The translations under genes were made by a program, and so were the position numbers. A stretch of DNA of 64,000 nucleotides. It comes from Xenophilus sp. E41 (GTDB taxonomy: Bacteria; Pseudomonadota; Gammaproteobacteria; Burkholderiales; Burkholderiaceae_C). Every line of letters begins with the position of its first letter. Positions within the stretch are counted from its first letter, which is position 1. The stretch spans positions 124,001 to 188,000 of the forward strand of contig NZ_QPIB01000043.1 of assembly GCF_003671765.1 (NCBI RefSeq). Reading direction: 5' to 3'. The notes below the pieces were generated by a model. It was not told where the DNA came from, ran no database searches, and saw nothing but the letters and a program-made list of their open reading frames with translations. Shown one piece after another: positions 1 through 8,771 of the stretch.

Positions 1-2
1 CC

Positions 3-815
3 GACCTCAAGCGCGAGGGCTTCGCCCGCTGTTTCATCGCACTGCACGGCCGGCATGGCGAAGACGGCACGGTGCAGGGCGCATTGGAGCTGCTCGGCGT
101 GCCCTACACCGGCTCCGGCGTCATGGCGTCCAGCGTGGCGATGGACAAGGTCATGACCAAGCGCCTCTGGCAGGCCGACGGCCTGCCCACGCCCAAGTAC
201 GTGCGCCTGGCCTTCGACCAGCAAAGCCGTGAGCAGGTGCGCGCGGTGCCCGACGTGCTGGGCCTGCCGCTGATCGTCAAGCCGCCGCGCGAGGGCTCGT
301 CGATCGGCGTGACCAAGGTGCGCGGCTATTCGGACATGCAGGACGCCGTCGCCCTGTCGGCCAAGTACGACCCCGACGTGCTGTGCGAGGAGTTCATCGA
401 GGGCGACGAGGTCACCTGCGCCGTGCTGGGCAGCGGCCTGGACGCGGTGGCGCTGCCGGTGGTGCGCATCGCGGCCCCGGAGGGTGCCTACGACTACCAG
501 AACAAGTACTTCACCGACGACGTGAAGTACCACTGCCCGGCCGGCCTGCCCGATGCGCTCGAAGAGGAGATCCGCCACCTGGCGCTCGCCGCTTACCGCA
601 CGCTCGGCTGCCGCGGCTGGGGCCGCGCCGACCTGATGATCCGCGCCAGCGACCGCAAGCCCTTCCTGCTGGAGATGAACACCTCGCCGGGCATGACCAG
701 CCATTCGCTGGTGCCCATGTCTGCGCGCGCGGCAGGCATCGCCTACGAGGACCTGTGCCTGCGCGTGCTGGCCAGCGCGACCCTCGATTCGGCGCCGCCG
801 AACCACGCCGCCTGA
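3..815 (+). CDS. ddl: D-alanine--D-alanine ligase, 5' end outside window
   Basis: ATP-dependent ligase that makes the D-Ala-D-Ala dipeptide for peptidoglycan precursors in the cytoplasm. The frame is open from base 3, so the N-terminus lies upstream; about 270 residues are visible against about 305 usual. Visible ligase features are the N-terminal HGRHGEDG block, the ATP-grasp lysine region ([14 protein letters not shown]), and the C-terminal metal/ATP segment ending in [13 protein letters not shown]. It is followed by ftsQ, ftsA and ftsZ, the standard division and cell-wall order. A palindromic repeat fills much of the gap to ftsQ. Confidence 0.95.
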   Translation, partial: DLKREGFARCFIALHGRHGEDGTVQGALELLGVPYTGSGVMASSVAMDKVMTKRLWQADGLPTPKYVRLAFDQQSREQVRAVPDVLGLPLIVKPPREGSSIGVTKVRGYSDMQDAVALSAKYDPDVLCEEFIEGDEVTCAVLGSGLDAVALPVVRIAAPEGAYDYQNKYFTDDVKYHCPAGLPDALEEEIRHLALAAYRTLGCRGWGRADLMIRASDRKPFLLEMNTSPGMTSHSLVPMSARAAGIAYEDLCLRVLASATLDSAPPNHAA

Positions 816-824
816 CATGATGCA

Positions 825-871
825 GCCCCCACGCTCATCGCTACGCGTATCGCTGCCCCCCGAGGGGGCGC
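825..871 (+). repeat. Palindromic repeat family 2, copy A (intergenic)
   Basis: A 47-bp element beginning GCCCCCACGCTC and ending GGGGGCGC, with a six-pair hairpin (855-860 with 864-869, triloop CGA). Two further near-identical copies lie inside the coding regions of mpl (22383-22431) and an M61 peptidase gene (57211-57259). This copy sits between ddl and ftsQ. Confidence 0.8.
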
Positions 872-904
872 GTCAATGCCTTCGGGCGGCCGGGCGGCAT
901 TGAC

Positions 905-1696
905 ATGGCCGACTCCATCCCCACCCCCTTCGATGTCAAGCTCATGAACATCCTCGCCACGCTCATGTTCGCGGCCTGCGGTGTGCTGCTGCTGGCCGCG
1001 GCGGCCTGGTGGGTGCTGCGCCAGCCCTTCTTCCCGATCGCCGGGCTGAAGGTGGACGGCGACGTGACGCACAACAACGCGATCACCCTGCGCGCCAACG
1101 TGGCGCCGCAGCTCGCCGGCAACTTCTTCACCGTCGACCTGGCCAAGGCGCGCACCGCCTTCGAGTCGGTGCCCTGGGTGCGCAAGGCGGTGGTGCGACG
1201 CGAGTTCCCGAACAAGCTGCGCGCGACCCTGGTCGAGCACGTACCCGTCGCGCACTGGGGCACCGAGGCCGAGTCGCGCATGGTCAACAGCTACGGCGAG
1301 GTCTTCGAGGCCAACACCGCCGAGGCCGACGACGACCTGCCGCGCCTGTCGGGCCCGGACGACCAGGCCGGCCACGTGCTGGGCATGTACCGCGAGCTGG
1401 TGCCGGTGTTCAAGTCCAGGGACCTGGAGCTCGACGAGCTGGACCTGTCCAGCCGCGGCAGCTGGCAGGCCACGCTGTCGACGGGCGCCGTCATCGAACT
1501 CGGCCGCGGCAGCAGCGACGAGGTGAAGGCGCGCACCGAGCGCTTCCTGCGCAGTGTGCGGCAGGTGGCGGCGCAGTACGGCCGCAGCGTCGACTCGGTC
1601 GAGAGCGCCGACCTGCGCCATGCCGATGCCTATGCGCTGCGCCTGCGTGGCGTGACGGTGGCCGCCGAGGGCGCCCCCGCGCCCAAGAAGAAATAG
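905..1696 (+). CDS. ftsQ: Cell division protein FtsQ
   Basis: Bitopic inner-membrane divisome protein that links FtsB/FtsL to the early ring. The 263-residue protein has a short cytoplasmic tail, one hydrophobic segment at about residues 16-38, then a POTRA-like region beginning FFPIAGLKVDGDV with the typical VPWVRKAVVRREFPNKL stretch, then the FtsQ beta domain. The length is usual for betaproteobacteria. The start is the ATG at 905; no good Shine-Dalgarno precedes it because a repeat fills the upstream gap, so translation may depend partly on ddl read-through. It lies 25 bases before ftsA. Confidence 0.95.
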   Translation: MADSIPTPFDVKLMNILATLMFAACGVLLLAAAAWWVLRQPFFPIAGLKVDGDVTHNNAITLRANVAPQLAGNFFTVDLAKARTAFESVPWVRKAVVRREFPNKLRATLVEHVPVAHWGTEAESRMVNSYGEVFEANTAEADDDLPRLSGPDDQAGHVLGMYRELVPVFKSRDLELDELDLSSRGSWQATLSTGAVIELGRGSSDEVKARTERFLRSVRQVAAQYGRSVDSVESADLRHADAYALRLRGVTVAAEGAPAPKKK

Positions 1697-1721
1697 AGAA
1701 GAGTGACCTGAGGACACATCG

Positions 1722-2951
1722 ATGCCCAAAGAATACAAAGACCTGGTTGTCGGACTCGACATCGGCACCGCCAAGGTGATGGCCGTGGTGGCCGAGGTGC
1801 TGCCCAACGGCGAGCTGAAGCTGGCCGGCCTGGGCGTGGCGCCCTCCAACGGCCTCAAGCGCGGCGTGGTGGTGAACATCGACGCCACGGTGCAGAGCAT
1901 CCAGCAGGCCCTCAAGGAGGCCGAGTTCATGGCCGACTGCAAGATCGGCCGCGTCTACACCGGCATCACCGGCAGCCACATCCGCGGCATCAACTCCAGC
2001 GGCATGGTCGCGGTGAAGGACAAGGAAGTCACCACCGCCGACGTGGCCCGCGTGGTGGAGACGGCGCGCGCCATCAACATCTCCAGCGACCAGCGCCTGC
2101 TGCTGGTGGAGCCCCAGGAGTTCGTGATCGACGGCCAGGACGTCAAGGAGCCGATCGGCATGAGCGGCATGCGCCTGGAAGCCAAGGTGCACATCGTCAC
2201 CGGCGCGCAGAGCGCGGCCGAGAACATCATCAAGTGCGTGCGCCGCTGCGGGCTGGAGGTGGACCAGCTCATGCTCAACCCGCTCGCTTCCAGCCAGGCG
2301 GTGCTGACCGAGGACGAGCGCGAGCTGGGCGTGGTGCTGGTGGACATCGGCGCCGGCACCACCGACGTGGCCATCTTCACCAACGGCGCGATCCGCCACA
2401 CGGCGGTGATCCCGATCGCCGGCGACCTGATCACCAGCGACATTGCCATGGCGCTGCGCACGCCGACCAAGGACGCCGAGGACATCAAGGTCGAGAACGG
2501 CTACGCCAAGCAGCTGCTGGCCGATCCCGACACGCAGGTCGAGGTGCCCGGCCTGGGCGACCGCGGCCCACGCATGCTGAGCAAGCAGGCCCTGGCGGGC
2601 GTGATCGAGCCGCGCATCGAGGAGATCTTCTCGCTGGTGCAGCAGGTCGTGCGCGAGTCGGGCTACGAAGAGGTGCTCTCGTCGGGCGTGGTGCTCACGG
2701 GCGGGAGTGCCGTCATGCCGGGCATGGTCGAGCTGGGCGAGGACATCTTCCTCAAGCCCGTGCGCCGGGGCATCCCGAAGTATTCGAGCGCCTTGTCCGA
2801 CATGGTGGCCCAGCCCCGAGCGGCGACAGTCATGGGTCTGCTCGAGGAAGCACGCTTTGCGCGCATGCGCGGCTACAAGGTGGCGCAGAAGAACGGTTCG
2901 GTGAAGACGGCCTTCGGCCGCTTCAAGGACTTCATCGTAGGAAATTTCTAA
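1722..2951 (+). CDS. ftsA: Cell division protein FtsA
   Basis: Actin-like ATPase that tethers FtsZ to the inner membrane and recruits late divisome proteins. The 409-residue protein opens with the phosphate-1 motif VVGLDIGTAKV, carries the 1C-domain region (GITGSHIRGINSSGMV), the phosphate-2 motif VLVDIGAGTTD and the adenosine motif VLTGGSAVMPGM. It ends in an amphipathic tail (GRFKDFIVGNF) expected to bind the membrane. A purine-rich ribosome site (CTGAGGA) lies upstream of the ATG. It sits between ftsQ and ftsZ as usual. Confidence 0.97.
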   Translation: MPKEYKDLVVGLDIGTAKVMAVVAEVLPNGELKLAGLGVAPSNGLKRGVVVNIDATVQSIQQALKEAEFMADCKIGRVYTGITGSHIRGINSSGMVAVKDKEVTTADVARVVETARAINISSDQRLLLVEPQEFVIDGQDVKEPIGMSGMRLEAKVHIVTGAQSAAENIIKCVRRCGLEVDQLMLNPLASSQAVLTEDERELGVVLVDIGAGTTDVAIFTNGAIRHTAVIPIAGDLITSDIAMALRTPTKDAEDIKVENGYAKQLLADPDTQVEVPGLGDRGPRMLSKQALAGVIEPRIEEIFSLVQQVVRESGYEEVLSSGVVLTGGSAVMPGMVELGEDIFLKPVRRGIPKYSSALSDMVAQPRAATVMGLLEEARFARMRGYKVAQKNGSVKTAFGRFKDFIVGNF

Positions 2952-3127
2952 AAATGAAAGCCTACGCCCACCTGCACACCGGCCCACCTCGACATTTCAA
3001 CGAGCGATGGCGGCGAACCGGTCCACCACGCTGACGCCCGCGGCGTTCACACCCGGTCAGACATCAGCGAAGCAATAGAACAGTTCTCTCTCAAACACGG
3101 CAACTGCAAGGATTCAAGGAGTTAAAG

Positions 3128-4345
3128 ATGGCCATCGAAATGATCGAAGTCGAAGAATTCAACCAGGGCACGCAGATCAAGGTGATCGGTGTCGGCGGCG
3201 GCGGCGGCAATGCCGTCGCTCACATGATGCAGCGCGGTGTCCAGGGCGTGGAATTCATCTGCGCCAACACCGACGCGCAGGCGCTCAACCGCGGCCACTC
3301 GCACAAGACGATCCAGCTCGGCCTCACCGGCCGCGGCGCAGGCAGCAAGCCGCAGATCGGCCGTGAATCGGCCGAGGTGGCGGTGGACGACATTCGCCAA
3401 GCGATCGAAGGCGCGCACATGCTCTTCATCACCGCCGGCATGGGCGGCGGCACCGGCACCGGCGCGGCCCCCGTGATCGCGCGCGTGGCCAAGGAAATGG
3501 GCATCCTGACCGTCGGCGTGGTGACCAAGCCCTTCGACTGGGAAGGCGGCAAGCGCATGACCAATGCCGAGCAGGGCCTGTCCGAGCTCGAGGCGAACGT
3601 CGATTCGCTGATCGTCATCCTCAACGAGAAGCTGCTCGACGTGCTGGGCGACGACGTGACGCAGGAAGAGGCTTTCGGTCACGCCAACGACGTGCTGAAG
3701 AACGCCGTCGGCGGCATCGCCGAGATCATCAACGAGTACGGCCACGTCAACGTCGACTTCGAGGACGTGCGCACCGTGATGGGCGAGCCCGGCAAGGCCA
3801 TGATGGGGACGGCCTCGGCCAGCGGCCCGGACCGTGCACGCATCGCCTCGGAACAGGCCGTCGCCTGCCCGCTGCTCGAAGGCATCGACCTGTCGGGCGC
3901 CAAGGGCGTGCTGGTGCTGGTCACGGCGTCGAAGGGCTCGCTCAAGCTGTCGGAATCGAAGCTGGCGATGAACACCATCCGCGCCTACGCCTCGCCCGAC
4001 GCGCACGTGATCTACGGCGCCGCCTACGATGAGTCGCTGGGCGACGAGATGCGCGTGACCGTGGTCGCCACCGGCCTGTCGCGCCCCAAGTCCAACCTCA
4101 CGGTGGTGCCGACCTACGAGCCGGCCATGGCCACGGGCACCCACGGCTACGTGCCGAACATCGGCGGCGTGGGCGTGAACATGGTCGACCCGGCCTCGAT
4201 CCCGACCTACCAGCGCGTGGGCAAGCCGGACGTGTGGTCCTCGCACCCCAACCGCGTCAACGCATCGGCCAAGGTCAATGCGCTGTCGTCGGGCGGGATG
4301 GACGATTTCGAGATCCCCGCGTTCCTGCGTAGGCAGGCAGACTGA
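3128..4345 (+). CDS. ftsZ: Cell division protein FtsZ
   Basis: Tubulin-like GTPase that forms the cytokinetic Z ring. The 405-residue protein has the tubulin signature GGGTGTG at residues 106-112, an early glycine-rich GVGGGGGNAV loop, the T7-loop region NVDFEDV, a variable linker, and the conserved C-terminal peptide DDFEIPAFLRR that binds FtsA and ZipA-type partners. A strong AAGGAG at 3116-3121, six bases before the ATG, fixes the start. The 176-base gap after ftsA could hold a separate promoter; none is clear by eye. Confidence 0.98.
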   Translation: MAIEMIEVEEFNQGTQIKVIGVGGGGGNAVAHMMQRGVQGVEFICANTDAQALNRGHSHKTIQLGLTGRGAGSKPQIGRESAEVAVDDIRQAIEGAHMLFITAGMGGGTGTGAAPVIARVAKEMGILTVGVVTKPFDWEGGKRMTNAEQGLSELEANVDSLIVILNEKLLDVLGDDVTQEEAFGHANDVLKNAVGGIAEIINEYGHVNVDFEDVRTVMGEPGKAMMGTASASGPDRARIASEQAVACPLLEGIDLSGAKGVLVLVTASKGSLKLSESKLAMNTIRAYASPDAHVIYGAAYDESLGDEMRVTVVATGLSRPKSNLTVVPTYEPAMATGTHGYVPNIGGVGVNMVDPASIPTYQRVGKPDVWSSHPNRVNASAKVNALSSGGMDDFEIPAFLRRQAD

Positions 4346-4380
4346 AATCGGACAGCCGGACGCGAAAGCCGCGAAGGGTG

Positions 4381-4423
4381 CGCGAAGGACGCGAAAACAG
4401 ATGTCTTTTTCGCGTCCTTCGCG
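4381..4423. repeat. 17-bp perfect inverted repeat between ftsZ and lpxC
   Basis: The arms at 4381-4397 and 4407-4423 are exact reverse complements (CGCGAAGGACGCGAAAA and its complement) around a nine-base loop. Related CGCGAAGG/CTTCGCG strings flank it from about 4366 to 4443. The T run is in the stem rather than after it, so this could be a repeat-derived hairpin, a two-way terminator for ftsZ, or both. Confidence 0.7.
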
Positions 4424-4531
4424 GGACCTTCGCGCTCTTCGCGTACGGGAGTCCGTATTGAGCTTATGGCAATAGCGGCGATAGGCAGGGCGATGGGGCG
4501 CCGTACGGCGGGCGAACCTAAAATCGCCGGC

Positions 4532-5455
4532 GTGCTGCAACAGAGAACCCTCAAGTCGATCAGCCGCGCCGTGGGCGTGGGGCTGCACAGCGGCCAGCGG
4601 GTGGAGCTGACGCTGCGGCCGGCGCCGGCGGACACGGGCATCGTGTTCCGGCGCGTCGACCTGCCCGAGCCGGTCGAGATCCCGATGAACGCCGAGGCGG
4701 TGACGGACACGCGCCTGGCCTCGACGGTCTCCAACGGCGGCGCCAAGGTGCAGACCGTGGAGCACATCATGTCGGCCTGCGCCGGCATCGGCATCGACAA
4801 CCTGTACATCGACATCACGGCCGACGAGGTGCCCATCCTCGACGGTTCGGCCGCCTCCTTCGTGTTCCTGCTGCAGAGCGCGGGCGTCGAACTGCAGAAG
4901 GCACCGCGCCGCTTCCTGAAGGTGACCAAACCCGTCGAGGTGCGCGAAGGCGAGGGCGCCAACGAGAAGTGGGCGCGGCTGGACCCGTACCACGGCTTCA
5001 AGCTGGGCTTCCAGATCGACTTCGACCACCGCGTCGTCAACTCCACCGGCCAGCGCTTCGAATTCGACCTCGGCAGCGGCCAGTACAACCGCGACATCGC
5101 ACGCGCGCGTACCTTCGGCTTCACCAAGGAGGTCGAGTACATGCGCAGCAAGGGCCTGGCACTGGGCGGCGGGCTCGACAACGCGATCGTCATGGACGAC
5201 ACCAAGGTGCTCAATGCCGGCGGCCTGCGCTACGACGACGAGTTCGTCAAGCACAAGATCCTCGACGCGATGGGCGACCTCTACATCGTCGGCCATCCCC
5301 TGCTGGCGGCGTACAGCGCCTTCCGCTCGGGCCATGCGCTCAACAACAAGCTGCTGCGCGCGCTGCTCGCGCAGCCCGACGCCTATCAGCTCGTGACCTT
5401 CGAGAACGAGCGCGCCGCGCCGCAGGGCTTCAACGAGGTGGCGCGCGCCTGGTAG
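4532..5455 (+). CDS. lpxC: UDP-3-O-acyl-N-acetylglucosamine deacetylase
   Basis: Zinc amidase catalysing the committed step of lipid A synthesis. The GTG at 4532 is chosen as start because it gives the conserved N-terminus [21 protein letters not shown] and 307 residues, matching the family. The frame is open upstream to an ATG at 4466, but those 22 residues look unlike LpxC. Zinc-ligand segments are visible: VEHIMSA (His78) and HKILDAMGD near residue 236. FRSGHALNN near the C-terminus is also typical. The position after ftsZ is common in proteobacteria. Confidence 0.95.
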   Translation: MLQQRTLKSISRAVGVGLHSGQRVELTLRPAPADTGIVFRRVDLPEPVEIPMNAEAVTDTRLASTVSNGGAKVQTVEHIMSACAGIGIDNLYIDITADEVPILDGSAASFVFLLQSAGVELQKAPRRFLKVTKPVEVREGEGANEKWARLDPYHGFKLGFQIDFDHRVVNSTGQRFEFDLGSGQYNRDIARARTFGFTKEVEYMRSKGLALGGGLDNAIVMDDTKVLNAGGLRYDDEFVKHKILDAMGDLYIVGHPLLAAYSAFRSGHALNNKLLRALLAQPDAYQLVTFENERAAPQGFNEVARAW

Positions 5456-5481
5456 CGACGCGCACCGGCCGTTTTCCGCAC

Positions 5482-5658
5482 ATGCTGCTGTTTCGCTGGG
5501 CCATGCTGCTGCTCCTGCTGGTGGCGGGCGTGTGCTTCGCTTTCTATGCCGGCACCGGGCAGGTCAAGTACCGGCGCATCGGCTGGATCGTGCTCAAGTG
5601 GACCTTGCTGGCGGCGCTGGGCTTCTTCGCCGTGTTGATCGCCGAGCGGGTGGCCTGA
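5482..5658 (+). CDS. Small two-helix membrane protein downstream of lpxC
   Basis: A 58-residue open frame starting at the ATG at 5482, 26 bases after lpxC. It is predicted to hold two transmembrane helices (about residues 3-23 and 36-54) with a short basic loop (VKYRRIG) between them. I do not recognise a characterised family. High hydrophobicity, a clean start and position in the lpxC transcript argue that it is real. Function unknown. Confidence 0.65.
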   Translation: MLLFRWAMLLLLLVAGVCFAFYAGTGQVKYRRIGWIVLKWTLLAALGFFAVLIAERVA

Positions 5659-5661
5659 GCC

Positions 5662-6726
5662 TCAGGCGCGCGGCGGGCGGCCGTCGAAGGCGTCCTGCAG
5701 CAGTTGCCTGAGCGCCTGCGCTTCCAGCGGCCGCGGGTTGGGGTACTGGTTCTCCATCGCCAGCGCGCAGGCCCGGTCCAGGTCCTGCTCGCGCATCCCG
5801 ATGTCCTTGAGCGCCACCGGCGCGCCGTTGTCGCGTGCCAGCTCGTGGACCGCGCGCGGTGCGTCGTCCGCGCCCAGCGCGCGCGCGATGCGCTGCATCG
5901 CGTCGGGGGCAGCGCCGGCGTTGTAGGCCAGCGCGTGGGGCAGCACGACGGTGTGGGTCTCGGCATGCGGCAGGTTGAAGCTGCCGCCCAGCGTGTGGCA
6001 CAGCTTGTGGTGCAGCGCCATGCCGACGCCGCCCAGTACCTGCCCGCACAGCCAGGCGCCGTAGAGCGCGTCGGCCCGGGCCTGGCCATCGGCCGGATCC
6101 GCATGGATCGCCGGCAGCGCCCGACCCAGCGCCGCAATGCCTTCCTCGGCCAGCAGTCGCATGACCGGGTTGCCGTCGATCGCGTACAGGCCCTCGGCCG
6201 CATGCGCCAGGGCGTTGATGCCGCTCACCACCGACAGACCCACGGGCAGCCCGATCGTCAGGTCCGGGTCGTAGATCACGGTGCGCGGCATCACGCGCGT
6301 GTCCTTCCCGGTGTGCTTGAGGCCGTTGTGGGTCACGCCGTAGATGGGCGTCATCTCCGAGCCCGCATAGGTGGTGGGCACGGCCAGGATCGGCAGCCCC
6401 GAATCGAGCGCGATGGCCTTGCCCAGCCCGATGGTGGAGCCGCCGCCCAGGGCCACCGCGCAATCGGCGTCCAGCCGCAGCGCCACGGCGCGCGCTTCGC
6501 GGGCGACCTCCATCGGCACGTGCATCACCGCGCCGGCGAAGACGCCCGCGGCCCGCTCGCCCAGCTGCGCGGCCAGCCGCTCCGCCTGTTCGCGCTGCGG
6601 CGGGGTGCACAGGATCAGCGCCCGGCGCATGCCCAGGGCGTCGAGCTCTTCGGCGATACGGGCCAGGGCCCCGGTGCCGAAGATGACGCGCTGCGCGCGG
6701 CTCTCGAAGACGAAGGGCGTCGTCAT
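5662..6726 (-). CDS. Maleylacetate reductase (iron-alcohol-dehydrogenase family)
   Basis: Likely reduces maleylacetate to 3-oxoadipate with NAD(P)H, a late step of hydroxyquinol, resorcinol or chloroaromatic degradation. The 354-residue protein matches family length. It has the nucleotide motif GGGSTIGLGKA and VPTTYAGSEMTP, plus the histidine-rich segments GINALAHAAEG, HHKLCHTLGG and LPHAETHTVVLPH that line the active site. The ATG at 6726 overlaps the stop of the upstream binding-protein gene (ATGA), implying translational coupling. No ring-cleavage dioxygenase is nearby, so the pathway is not complete here. Confidence 0.85.
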   Translation of the reverse strand: MTTPFVFESRAQRVIFGTGALARIAEELDALGMRRALILCTPPQREQAERLAAQLGERAAGVFAGAVMHVPMEVAREARAVALRLDADCAVALGGGSTIGLGKAIALDSGLPILAVPTTYAGSEMTPIYGVTHNGLKHTGKDTRVMPRTVIYDPDLTIGLPVGLSVVSGINALAHAAEGLYAIDGNPVMRLLAEEGIAALGRALPAIHADPADGQARADALYGAWLCGQVLGGVGMALHHKLCHTLGGSFNLPHAETHTVVLPHALAYNAGAAPDAMQRIARALGADDAPRAVHELARDNGAPVALKDIGMREQDLDRACALAMENQYPNPRPLEAQALRQLLQDAFDGRPPRA

Positions 6727-7721
6727 TCGGCGACGATCCCGCGGCTCTTGATGAGGCGGCCCCAGCGCTCGCTCTCGCTTTTGATCAGGCGGTTCATTGC
6801 CTCGCGGTCGCCGGCCACGACCTCGAAACCGCCATCGCCCAGGCGCTTCGCGACCTCGGGCTGGCGCAGCACGGCGCCCATGTCGGCCGCCAGCCGGTCG
6901 AGCGCGACGGCCGGCACCTTGGCGGGCGCCACCATGCCGACCCAGGAATAGACCTCGAAGCCCTTGTAGCGCTCGGCCACCGCCGGCACCTCGGGCAGGG
7001 CGGCGTTGCGGCCCGGCGAGGTGACGGCCAGCGCGCGCAGCTTGCCGCTCTGCACCTGCGGCAGCACCAGCGGCAGGCTGGCGATCATCGAGTCGACGTG
7101 CCCGCCCATCAGGTCGGTGAGCGCCGGACCGCCGCCCTTGAAGGGCACGTGCACACCGCTCGTGCCGGCGGTCTCGTGGAAGAGTTCGGCCGCCAGGTGG
7201 TTGGAGCTGCCTGCGCCCACGGACGCGTACGACACGGCGCCCTTGCCCTTCGCAGCGGTCACGTAGTCTTGCAGCGCCCTGTACGGCGAAGTGGCCGGCA
7301 CCACCAGCACCATCGGCGAGCGGGCCACGTACGACACGCCGGTGAAGTCGCGCGCGGTGACGTAGGGCAGCTTGGGGTAGATGTGCTGCTCGGTCGCGTA
7401 GGAGTCGAACACCAGCGCGACGGTGTGGCCGTCGGGCGGGCTCTTGGCCACCAGCGCCATGCCGATGGTGCCGCCCGCGCCCCCGCGGTTGTCGACGATG
7501 ACCTGCTGGCCCAGCCGGGCGGCGAGCGGCTCCTGGATCTGGCGCGCCACCTTGTCGACGGTGCCGCCGGCCGCGAAGGGCACCACCATCGTCACGAGGC
7601 GCGACGGGTAGGTCTGGGCGAGGGCCGGTCCGGCGCCCAGTAGCGCGAAGCCGAGGGCCAGCGCGCAGTGGAGGGTGTGGCGGCGGGGCATCCCGGCCGA
7701 TGTCGTCTCTTGTTCGAACAT
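6723..7721 (-). CDS. Bug-family (tripartite tricarboxylate transporter) substrate-binding protein
   Basis: Periplasmic solute-binding protein of the TctC/Bug type, greatly expanded in Burkholderiales. It has a signal peptide (hydrophobic stretch ending ALAQ, then TYPSR), the PFAAGGTVDKVAR motif, VDNRGGAGGTIG, and the VPFKGGGPALTDLMGG segment typical of the family. The start may be the ATG at 7721 or at 7691; the shorter form begins MPRRHTL and gives a more usual signal peptide. It is the first gene of a two-gene operon with the maleylacetate reductase. The ligand cannot be read from sequence; an aromatic acid or pathway intermediate is an inference. Confidence 0.85.
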   Translation of the reverse strand: MFEQETTSAGMPRRHTLHCALALGFALLGAGPALAQTYPSRLVTMVVPFAAGGTVDKVARQIQEPLAARLGQQVIVDNRGGAGGTIGMALVAKSPPDGHTVALVFDSYATEQHIYPKLPYVTARDFTGVSYVARSPMVLVVPATSPYRALQDYVTAAKGKGAVSYASVGAGSSNHLAAELFHETAGTSGVHVPFKGGGPALTDLMGGHVDSMIASLPLVLPQVQSGKLRALAVTSPGRNAALPEVPAVAERYKGFEVYSWVGMVAPAKVPAVALDRLAADMGAVLRQPEVAKRLGDGGFEVVAGDREAMNRLIKSESERWGRLIKSRGIVAE

Positions 7722-7820
7722 GAAGAATCCTGGTGTCTCGGTGTGGGCTGGATGCTATTCTTTGCGGCGGACGAAAAGAACTCGCCCCCAACGCCAAACG
7801 CCTTTGCGGGAGCTGCACAA

Positions 7821-8753
7821 ATGGAATCCATCCGCTTTGCCGAATCGCTGGCTGTCTTCGTCGACGTCGCGCAGGCGCGCAGCTTCTCGGCCGTGGCGCG
7901 CCGGCGCGGCATGGTCGCGTCCTCCGTCGCGCGGCAGATCGATGCGCTGGAGCAGGACCTGAAGGTGCCGCTGTTCACGCGCTCCACCCGCGCGCTGGTG
8001 ATGACCGACGCCGGCGAACTGCTGCTGGAGCGGGCGCAGAAGATCCTGCGCGACATGACCGACGCGCGCGCCGAGGTGGTCTCGCTCGACCAGCGCGTGC
8101 AGGGCCTGCTGCGCGTGAGCTGCGTGCCGGCCTTCGGGCGGCGGCATGTGGTGCCGCACCTGGCGTCGCTGCTCGAGAAGCACCCGGCGCTGAGCGTCGA
8201 GCTGGAACTCACCGAGCGCCTGGTCGACCCGGTGCTCGAGCGCTTCGACATCGTGATCCGCATCGGCCCGCAACCCGACAGCAGCCTGGTCGGCCAACGC
8301 ATCGGCAGCCAGCGCTACATCATGGGCGCGGCGCCCTCGTACCTGGCGCGCCACGGCCGGCCGACGCACTTCGAGGACCTGGCCCGACACCACCTCATCG
8401 ACCGCCAGCACAGCACCAACGCCCGCGGCTGGCGCGAGCTGGACGGCTTCGACTGGAGCCAACCGCCGCACTTCGCGCTGGAGAGCGACGACTGCGACTC
8501 GCGCCGCATGTGCGCGGCGCAGGGCCTGGGCATCGCGCTGATGCCCAATTGGGCCATCGGCGAGGACCTGGCCGCCGGCCGCATCGTCGAGCTGTCGCTC
8601 GAGGGTGCGCCGAAGCAGCCGGCCACCGGCATCTTCATGCTGCGGGCCGCGCCGCACGCGAGCATCAAGGTGCGCGCCTTCACCCAGCACCTGCTGGACA
8701 GCATCGGCCGCTCGGCCAGCTGGGTCAGCGACGCGGCCACGGCGCTGCAGTAG
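7821..8753 (+). CDS. LysR-type transcriptional regulator
   Basis: A 310-residue LysR regulator. An N-terminal winged helix-turn-helix (residues about 6-65, FVDVAQARSFSAVARRRGM then PLFTRSTRALVMTDAG) is followed by a periplasmic-binding-like effector domain. It is divergent from the Bug/maleylacetate reductase operon across about 100 bases, the usual arrangement for a regulator controlling its neighbour. The start at ATG 7821 gives the standard N-terminus; a longer frame from 7668 overlaps the divergent gene and is not preferred. Confidence 0.9.
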   Translation: MESIRFAESLAVFVDVAQARSFSAVARRRGMVASSVARQIDALEQDLKVPLFTRSTRALVMTDAGELLLERAQKILRDMTDARAEVVSLDQRVQGLLRVSCVPAFGRRHVVPHLASLLEKHPALSVELELTERLVDPVLERFDIVIRIGPQPDSSLVGQRIGSQRYIMGAAPSYLARHGRPTHFEDLARHHLIDRQHSTNARGWRELDGFDWSQPPHFALESDDCDSRRMCAAQGLGIALMPNWAIGEDLAAGRIVELSLEGAPKQPATGIFMLRAAPHASIKVRAFTQHLLDSIGRSASWVSDAATALQ

Positions 8754-8771
8754 CGCCCCGGCGTTGCGCGC

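Noticed and set aside
3122-5335. A minus-strand frame of over 700 codons opposite ftsZ and lpxC
   Set aside because: It is antisense to two essential, fully conserved genes and has no domain features.
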